From NCBI GenBank assembly GCA_964437415.1, contig CAYTGN010000010.1, positions 1 through 64,000 of the forward strand: a stretch of 64,000 nucleotides of DNA. The letters are read 5' to 3'. The notes beneath the pieces are model-generated. The model was not told where the DNA came from, ran no database searches, and saw only the letters and a program-made list of their open reading frames with translations. The stretch is from CADEDV01 sp964437415 (GTDB lineage Bacteria > Bacteroidota > Bacteroidia > Chitinophagales > Chitinophagaceae). Made by a program: the position numbers and the translations under genes. Shown in pieces: positions 58,402-64,000 of the stretch; the stretch's first letter is position 1; each line of letters starts with the position of its first letter.

Positions 58402-59991
58402 ATGAAAACTTCGAAAAATATATCTTATGCCAATAGAAATAAATACATAGCAGAGCTATCTGTGCCCGGGAAAGAATGGGACATCCTGGTGATTGGTGGT
58501 GGCGCCACGGGTTTAGGTATTGCCCTTGATGCTGTGGCCCGTGGTTACAGTTGCCTGTTGCTTGAACAGGCCGATTTTGCCAAAGGAACTTCCAGCCGAA
58601 GCACCAAACTAGTGCATGGCGGTGTTCGTTACCTGGCACAGGGTGACATACGTTTGGTAAGAGAAGCCAGCATTGAAAGAGGATTGTTGCATCGCAATGC
58701 CCCGCACCTGGTGAAAAATCAGACATTCATTGTTCCTGTTTACTCGCAATGGGATCGCCTCAAATACAGCATCGGTCTGAAACTATACGACTGGATCGCT
58801 GGAAGACTGGGGCTGGGACCTTCAAAATTTATTTCAAAAAAAGCAACACTTAAAAAAATACCCGGTATTCTTGCGAAAGGATTGAAAGGTGGAGTGCTTT
58901 ATCACGACGGACAGTTTGATGATGCAAGGCTTGCTATTAACCTGGTACAAAGCATCTGGGAAAATGACGGTGACGCCATCAATTATATGAAAGTGACAGG
59001 CCTGCTGAATAACAATGAAGGAATGATCCGCGGAGTGTCGGTGATGGATGCCGAAACAGGCAGCTCCTATACATTCAATGCAAAGGTTGTGGTGAACGCA
59101 ACAGGTGTGTTTGTGGATGATATTCTGCAAATGGACAAACCCGGAAGCGAAAAAACAATCTGTGTCAGCCAGGGTGTGCATATTGTTTTGGATAAAAATT
59201 TTTATCCTTCCGCTGATGCACTGATGATACCTGAAACAAGCGATGGTCGTGTTTTGTTTGCAGTTCCCTGGCATGATAAAGTGGTGGTGGGTACCACTGA
59301 CACCCCGGTGGAAGAAGCATCACTTGAACCCAAAGCATTGGATAAAGAGATCCTGTTCATACTTGAAACAGCCGGTAACTATCTCATTAAAAAACCACAG
59401 CGTAGTGATGTGCTTAGTGTGTTTGCCGGTTTGCGCCCATTGGCAGCACCCAAAAAAGGAAAACAAAAGACGAAAGAAATTTCACGCAGTCATAAGATCA
59501 TCGTTTCTCCTTCCGGACTTTTTACAATTATCGGTGGCAAATGGACCACTTACCGCAAGATGGGAGAAGACATGATGAACCGTATTGAAAAAAAAATGCA
59601 ATGGCAGCGAAAGAAATCTGTTACTGCTCATCTTTCCATTCATGGCGCTACGGAAACCAGTGACCGGAATGATCCCTTGTATTTTTATGGGAGTGATATT
59701 TTTCAAATCCAAAATCGTATCAACAACGAAACTGACCAATGGCTGAGTGAAGCGTTGAGAATACACTCTGTCCACGTGGAATGGGCCGTAGAGCATGAAA
59801 TGGCCAGAACCCTCGAAGATGTGCTGGCAAGAAGAACAAGGGCTTTATTCCTGGATGCGAGGGAAACTGTTCGCATAGCTCCGCAAGCAGCCGCCATCAT
59901 GGCAAAAGCGATGAACAAAGACGAGAACTGGAAAGAGCAGCAATTGATGGCTTTTTACAAACTGGCCAAACTATATATGTTATCGCAATAG
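58402..59991 (+). CDS. glpD: Glycerol-3-phosphate dehydrogenase (FAD, membrane-associated)
   Basis: 529 residues. WDILVIGGGATGLGIALDAVARGYSCLLLEQADFAKGTSSRSTKLVHGGVRYL (about 27-80) contains the FAD Rossmann GxGxxG and the glycerol-phosphate family signature GTSSRSTKLxHGGxRYL. FTIIGGKWTTYRKMGEDMM (about 374-392) is the second FAD contact. The C-terminal DAO_C domain has VHVEWAVEHEMARTLEDVLARRTRALFLDARE. It oxidises glycerol 3-phosphate to DHAP and passes electrons to quinone. ATG at 58402. It is followed by GDPD, glpK and glpF, so the set makes a full glycerol and glycerophosphodiester route. Confidence 0.96.
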   Translation: MKTSKNISYANRNKYIAELSVPGKEWDILVIGGGATGLGIALDAVARGYSCLLLEQADFAKGTSSRSTKLVHGGVRYLAQGDIRLVREASIERGLLHRNAPHLVKNQTFIVPVYSQWDRLKYSIGLKLYDWIAGRLGLGPSKFISKKATLKKIPGILAKGLKGGVLYHDGQFDDARLAINLVQSIWENDGDAINYMKVTGLLNNNEGMIRGVSVMDAETGSSYTFNAKVVVNATGVFVDDILQMDKPGSEKTICVSQGVHIVLDKNFYPSADALMIPETSDGRVLFAVPWHDKVVVGTTDTPVEEASLEPKALDKEILFILETAGNYLIKKPQRSDVLSVFAGLRPLAAPKKGKQKTKEISRSHKIIVSPSGLFTIIGGKWTTYRKMGEDMMNRIEKKMQWQRKKSVTAHLSIHGATETSDRNDPLYFYGSDIFQIQNRINNETDQWLSEALRIHSVHVEWAVEHEMARTLEDVLARRTRALFLDARETVRIAPQAAAIMAKAMNKDENWKEQQLMAFYKLAKLYMLSQ

Positions 59992-60032
59992 ATACTACAA
60001 GTATTGTGAATAACACCGAACCCCTCATAGTT

Positions 60033-60959
60033 ATGAAAAAAAATTTTTTGCAGGTAGCCGCTATACTGGCAATGATTGCAGGATGTAAGTCCATGCAGCA
60101 GGGCGGGTCCTTTCCAACAACCCAGAAAGGGTTAATACTGCCTGCCTTTAATAAAGAAGGCCACCGGGGCATCCGCGGGTTAATGCCGGAGAATACAATT
60201 CCGTCAATGTACCTGGCGATAGATCATAATGTAAATACTGTAGAAGTGGATATTGTTTTGTCAAAAGACAAGCAGGTTGTTGTCTCGCATGATATTTATT
60301 TTCATCCCGATTTCAGCCTCACACCGGAAGGAAAGGAAATGACAAAAAAAGAAGCGGAAAGTCGTTTGCTTTACAATATGACCTACGACAGTATCCGTAA
60401 ATATGATGTAGGGATGAAACCACATCCCGGTTTTCCCCAACAAAAAAAGATCCCCGCATATAAACCTTTATTGGCTGAACTGATAGATTCAACAGATGCT
60501 TATGCTAAAAAGAATGGCAGGAATGTTATTTACAATATCGAACTGAAAGCAAATGCTGACTGGGAACCTGCCAAACAACCTCCTGTTGAAAAATTGGTTG
60601 ATCTGACCATGCAGGTAGTAAAAGACAAAAAATTAGAAAATCGTTGCTACCTGCAATCCTTTGATTTCAGGGCCATGCAGATCATTCACAAAAAATATCC
60701 TTATATGACAACAGCCATACTGATCGGCGGCGATGAGAAAAGATCATTGGACCAGCAGTTAGCCGATCTTGGGTATATTCCTGAAATGTACAGTCCCGTC
60801 TATACATTAGTGACAAAAGAATTAGTGGAGGCCTGTCATGCAAAAGGAATGAAGATCATTCCATGGACCGTGAATTCATTAGCAGAAATGAAAAAGCTGA
60901 AAGCATTGGGAGTGGACGGGATCATTACAGACTATGCCAATTATTTTTCTGAATTATGA
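60033..60959 (+). CDS. Glycerophosphodiester phosphodiesterase lipoprotein
   Basis: About 308 residues from ATG 60033 (GTG 60006 in frame is upstream of the signal). Lipoprotein signal AILAMIAGC, Cys about 18. GHRGIRGLMPENTIPSMYLAIDHNVNTVEVDIVLSKDKQVVVSHDIYFHPD (about 43-95) holds the GDPD catalytic His pair and the HRG...EN and ExD metal ligands. IIPWTVNSLAEMKKLKALGVDGIITDY (about 276-302) is the C-terminal signature. It splits glycerophosphodiesters to glycerol 3-phosphate and an alcohol in the periplasm or at the envelope. It supplies substrate to the glpD gene just upstream (15 bp to the GTG). Confidence 0.92.
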   Translation: MKKNFLQVAAILAMIAGCKSMQQGGSFPTTQKGLILPAFNKEGHRGIRGLMPENTIPSMYLAIDHNVNTVEVDIVLSKDKQVVVSHDIYFHPDFSLTPEGKEMTKKEAESRLLYNMTYDSIRKYDVGMKPHPGFPQQKKIPAYKPLLAELIDSTDAYAKKNGRNVIYNIELKANADWEPAKQPPVEKLVDLTMQVVKDKKLENRCYLQSFDFRAMQIIHKKYPYMTTAILIGGDEKRSLDQQLADLGYIPEMYSPVYTLVTKELVEACHAKGMKIIPWTVNSLAEMKKLKALGVDGIITDYANYFSEL

Positions 60960-60981
60960 GAAGTCTTTGCTGAGAGAATCA

Positions 60982-61010
60982 TTGACTTTTCCTGTTTCAC
61001 TCTATATTTA
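60982..61010 (+). promoter_or_regulatory. Candidate promoter of glpK
   Basis: TTG (60982-60984), 18 bp, then TATATTTA (61003-61010; one mismatch to TAnnTTTG), 24 bp before the glpK ATG. Plausible Bacteroidota-type promoter; not proven. Confidence 0.4.
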
Positions 61011-61034
61011 ACCCTAAAACAATAACGATTAGCT

Positions 61035-62525
61035 ATGGCCGACTACATTTTGTCCCTTGACCAGGGAACCACCAGTTCGAGAGCTATCATCTTTGACAGG
61101 AAAGGAAATATTGTTGCCACAGCACAAAAAGAATTTTCGCAGATCTTTCCGCAACCCGGCTGGGTGGAACATGATGCGAATGAGATATGGAGCACTCAGT
61201 TGGGGGTTGCTACCGAAGCGGTTTTAAAAGCCGGACTCACCATCAATGATATTGCTGCTATCGGTATCACCAATCAAAGAGAAACGACGGTGGTCTGGGA
61301 CAGGGACACATCCTTACCTATATGCAATGCCATCGTATGGCAGGACAGGCGGACGGCTGAGTATTGCGATAAATTAAAGAAAGATGGCTGGGCGGAAAAG
61401 ATACAGGCCAAAACCGGTTTGGTGACGGATGCTTATTTCTCCGGCACCAAAGTGAAATGGATACTGGACAATGTGGCAGGCGCAAGAAACAAAGCCCAGC
61501 GGGGTGAATTGTGTTTTGGTACCATTGACAGCTGGTTGCTCTGGAAACTAACTAACGGAAAGGTTCATGCCACCGATGTTTCCAACGCATCGAGAACATT
61601 GCTGTATAATATCCATGAACTGAAATGGGATGAAGAACTCCTTTCCTTGTTGGGCATTCCGGAAAATATGCTTCCAGAAGTAAGATCAAGCAGTGAAGTG
61701 TATGGATACACACAAACAATATTATCAGCTAAAGAAGTTCCTGTCAGCGGGATTGCCGGCGATCAGCAATCAGCTTTGTTTGGACAAATGTGCACTCAAC
61801 CGGGCATGGTGAAGAACACATACGGCACGGGCTGCTTCATGCTGATGAATACAGGGACAAAGCCTGTGGCTTCAAAAAATAATTTGTTGACAACTATCGC
61901 CTGGAAAGTGAATGGTGAAGTTCAATATGCCCTTGAAGGCAGCGTATTTATCGGCGGCGCTGTGGTGCAATGGCTGCGGGATGGTTTAAAGATCATTCAA
62001 AGATCAGGAGATGTGGAAACATTGGCTTCAAAGGTGGAAGACAATGGCGGTGTTTATCTCGTTCCTGCATTCACAGGTCTCGGCGCTCCTTACTGGAATC
62101 AACATGCAAGAGGAACAATCGTAGGTATCACAAGAGGGAGCAGCGATGCACATATCGCAAGAGCGGCCGTGGAGAGTATCGCCTTTCAGTCAATGGATCT
62201 GATGCAATCCATGCAGGCCGATGCAGGTTTGCCCATCAAAGAAGTGAGAGTGGATGGCGGAGCAACAGTTAACAACCAGTTGATGCAATTCCAGGCGGAT
62301 ATTATCAATACAGATGTGGTGCGGCCACAGGTGACAGAAACAACTGCACTCGGCGCTGCTTATCTTGCAGGGCTTGCGGTTGGCTTCTGGAAAGACATCA
62401 ATGAGTTACAGCAATATTGGCAAAAGGACAAGGTCTTCTCTCCTGCTATGCCGGATGAAAAAAGAAACGAGTTGCAAAAAAACTGGAAGAAAGCGGTGAA
62501 GGCGGCGCAGGCATGGGCAGATTGA
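61035..62525 (+). CDS. glpK: Glycerol kinase
   Basis: 496 residues, normal length. LSLDQGTTSSRAIIFDRKGNIVA (about 6-28) is the ATP-binding phosphate-1 motif; GITNQRETTVVWDRDT (about 76-91) and WQDRRTAEYC follow; GDQQSALFGQMC (about 242-253) and GTGCFMLMNTG the phosphate-2 motif; and RVDGGATVNNQLMQFQADI (about 403-421) the adenosine motif. It phosphorylates glycerol that enters through GlpF. The sequence is highly conserved with other GlpK, including the Arg-Glu glycerol contacts. ATG at 61035. Confidence 0.97.
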   Translation: MADYILSLDQGTTSSRAIIFDRKGNIVATAQKEFSQIFPQPGWVEHDANEIWSTQLGVATEAVLKAGLTINDIAAIGITNQRETTVVWDRDTSLPICNAIVWQDRRTAEYCDKLKKDGWAEKIQAKTGLVTDAYFSGTKVKWILDNVAGARNKAQRGELCFGTIDSWLLWKLTNGKVHATDVSNASRTLLYNIHELKWDEELLSLLGIPENMLPEVRSSSEVYGYTQTILSAKEVPVSGIAGDQQSALFGQMCTQPGMVKNTYGTGCFMLMNTGTKPVASKNNLLTTIAWKVNGEVQYALEGSVFIGGAVVQWLRDGLKIIQRSGDVETLASKVEDNGGVYLVPAFTGLGAPYWNQHARGTIVGITRGSSDAHIARAAVESIAFQSMDLMQSMQADAGLPIKEVRVDGGATVNNQLMQFQADIINTDVVRPQVTETTALGAAYLAGLAVGFWKDINELQQYWQKDKVFSPAMPDEKRNELQKNWKKAVKAAQAWAD

Positions 62526-62662
62526 GGTTTCAGAAGTTTAAAAGGTTCAAGAGGTTAAAAAAGTTATACTGAAACTCCTGGTCCCAAACCTTTGGAACCT
62601 TTTGAACATATTGAATTCTTTAAACCAATTAACCATCAACTAACAACCATAAACTAACGATC
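62526..62662. repeat. Inverted repeat and period-7 array ahead of glpF
   Basis: Left, an imperfect inverted pair (aaaaggttcaa at about 62539-62549 against ttggaaccttttgaac at 62592-62607). Right, four heptamers in register (aaccatc, aactaac, aaccata, aactaac; 62631-62658) that end just before the glpF ATG at 62663. Confidence 0.7.
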
Positions 62663-63373
62663 ATGTCTCCATTCATCGGCGAATTTACCGGGACTGCATT
62701 ACTCATTGTAATGGGTTGCGGTGTGGTAGCAAATGTATTACTCAATAAAAGTAAAGGCCAGAACAGCGGCTGGATCGTTATTACATTTGGCTGGGGGCTG
62801 GCGGTGTTTGTCGGGGTGTACAGTTCTGTTACACTCGGTGGCAGCGGCCACCTGAACCCTGCCATTTCTATTGCCCTTGCCGCCACCCAACAACTCGATT
62901 CATCTATGCTGCCTATCTATATTGCGGCGCAGTTTGGCGGTGCCATAACAGGCGCCACTGTGTCATGGCTAGCCTATAAACAGCATTTCGCCGTCACTGA
63001 TGACAAGGACCTGAAACTGGCTGTGTTTTGCACTGCTCCCGCCATAAAAAGTACACCGCATAATCTTCTTACGGAGATCATCGGCACATTTGTGTTGCTG
63101 TTTGGTGCATTGGTTGCATCAAAACCTGCAACCTCATTGGGTGCTTTGGATGCATTGCCTGCCGGGTTATTAGTGTTGGGTATTGGTTTGTCATTAGGGG
63201 GACCAACGGGCTATGCGATCAACCCGGCAAGAGACCTGGGACCGAGAATTGCACATTTCATTTTACCGGTGGCTGGCAAAAGGGATAGCAACTGGGGTTA
63301 TAGCTGGATACCTGTTGTGGGACCTATCATCGGGGCGTTGATTGCGGCATTTGTGTTTCGGCAGTTGCAGTAA
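62663..63373 (+). CDS. glpF: Glycerol uptake facilitator (aquaglyceroporin)
   Basis: 236 residues, six membrane helices and two half helices of the MIP family. First NPA: GHLNPAISIALA (about 59-70). Second: GYAINPARDLGPRIAHF (about 179-195), with the Arg and Asp of the glycerol-selective pore (NPARD). EFTGTALLIVMGCGVVANVLLNK starts the fold. It lets glycerol in for GlpK, coded 137 bp upstream. ATG at 62663. Confidence 0.95.
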   Translation: MSPFIGEFTGTALLIVMGCGVVANVLLNKSKGQNSGWIVITFGWGLAVFVGVYSSVTLGGSGHLNPAISIALAATQQLDSSMLPIYIAAQFGGAITGATVSWLAYKQHFAVTDDKDLKLAVFCTAPAIKSTPHNLLTEIIGTFVLLFGALVASKPATSLGALDALPAGLLVLGIGLSLGGPTGYAINPARDLGPRIAHFILPVAGKRDSNWGYSWIPVVGPIIGALIAAFVFRQLQ

Positions 63374-63481
63374 CTGCATTTTGAAGAGATTTCCAGCCGG
63401 CATGGTTTTGTTGGAAACAACGGAAACTGTACCGGCTGTTTTGTATATTTTTATGTGTCCTCACTTCATAAATACAAAACC

Positions 63482-63994
63482 ATGAAACTATTTTGTAGCA
63501 CACTGATAGTCTTTGCTCCTCTTTTTGCCTTCTCGCAATCTCCCGAAGCAAAACTTAAAGAGCTTGCTATTGAATTACCTGCCATTGGGAAACCCATAGC
63601 TAACTATGTGCATGTGGTGCGAACAGGCAACTTATTGTTTCTTGCCGGCAAAGGCCCCTCCAAACCCGATGGCAGTTATATCACCGGCAAGGTGGGTGAT
63701 GACCTCAGCCTTGAACAAGGCAGAGAGGCAGCAAGACTTACTGCCATTAACCAATTAGCTGTATTAAAAGCCGAGTTAGGCGATCTCAGCAAAGTGAAAC
63801 GTATTGTAAAAGTGCTGGGCATGCTGAACTGCAACAGCGATTTTAAAGATCATCCGAAAGTGATCAACGGGTTTTCCGACCTGATGGTGGAAGTGTTTGG
63901 TGAAAAAGGAAAACATGCAAGATCTGCGGTAGGTATGGGCTCTTTGCCGAATAATATGGCGGTGGAGATTGAGCTGATTGTGGAAGTGGAGTGA
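63482..63994 (+). CDS. RidA/YjgF-family protein with signal peptide
   Basis: 170 residues from ATG 63482 (a GTG-type start at 63455 is in frame but ahead of the signal peptide). Signal peptide MKLFCSTLIVFAPLFAFSQS, then a RidA domain: ANYVHVVRTGNLLFLAGKGPSKPDG (about 42-66), AARLTAINQLAVLKAELGDLSKVKRIVKVLGMLNCNSDF (about 83-121), EKGKHARSAVGMGSLPNNMAVEIELIVEVE at the end, with the conserved Arg in ARSAVGM. This is the YjgF branch with GMLN (not the typical IPFLA pattern), often annotated endoribonuclease L-PSP-like. Export of a RidA is unusual; classical RidA removes reactive enamines inside the cell. Confidence 0.88.
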   Translation: MKLFCSTLIVFAPLFAFSQSPEAKLKELAIELPAIGKPIANYVHVVRTGNLLFLAGKGPSKPDGSYITGKVGDDLSLEQGREAARLTAINQLAVLKAELGDLSKVKRIVKVLGMLNCNSDFKDHPKVINGFSDLMVEVFGEKGKHARSAVGMGSLPNNMAVEIELIVEVE

Positions 63995-64000
63995 TTCATC

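Overview
The window reads as chromosomal DNA of a Bacteroidota bacterium, probably Chitinophagaceae-like. The evidence is three secreted proteins with type IX secretion (T9SS) sorting domains, a DUF5686 protein, paired tryptophanase-family genes, PPDK, the absence of clear Shine-Dalgarno sites and a few TAnnTTTG-type promoter boxes. Family assignments come from recognised motifs, not from database searches. I see no tRNA, rRNA, CRISPR array, IS element or phage gene.

Layout: 1-3.8 kb is a repeat-rich accessory stretch with two nucleotidyltransferase/HEPN antitoxin-toxin loci, each with an intact antitoxin and only half a toxin gene. 3.8-17.2 kb holds two large S8 peptidases exported by T9SS, with mfd between them. 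17.3-29.2 kb is a ferredoxin-NADP-reductase-like gene followed by a complex I operon (nuoABCD-HIJKLMN plus a 127-residue protein) without nuoE, nuoF or nuoG. 29.3-35.7 kb carries ppdK, a DUF1569 gene, a tryptophanase and a second gene whose active-site residues are those of tyrosine phenol-lyase. 35.7-40.0 kb is a minus-strand operon for nitric-oxide/iron-sulfur stress (ric, lipoprotein, DUF1858-DUF2249, heme-type membrane protein, DUF59, Rrf2 regulator) with a perfect 24-bp palindrome at its promoter. 40.0-44.4 kb has an SDR and a one-chain pyruvate:ferredoxin oxidoreductase. 44.5-52.3 kb is translation quality control and housekeeping (glyS, MazG-like, dtd, arfB), a di-heme peroxidase, a flippase and an MBL hydrolase. 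52.4-58.4 kb has two large envelope proteins. 58.4-63.4 kb is a glycerol regulon (glpD, GDPD, glpK, glpF), followed by an exported RidA.

Metabolic reading (inference): tryptophan and tyrosine lyases make pyruvate, PPDK links pyruvate and PEP, PFOR makes acetyl-CoA and reduced ferredoxin, and an 11-subunit complex I without an NADH module could take electrons from ferredoxin or the neighbouring flavoprotein. PFOR and complex I are rich in Fe-S clusters, which gives the adjacent NO/Fe-S repair operon an obvious purpose.

The most unusual signal is at the DNA level. Short palindromic GC-rich elements sit at most junctions of the nuo operon and also lie in frame inside coding sequences (NuoB, NuoD and NuoI N-termini; NuoL, NuoM, MazG and, twice, Mfd interiors). 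A separate 20-bp perfect palindrome can be compared with its own empty site, and degenerate arrays with a strict 7-nt period occur in many intergenic gaps.
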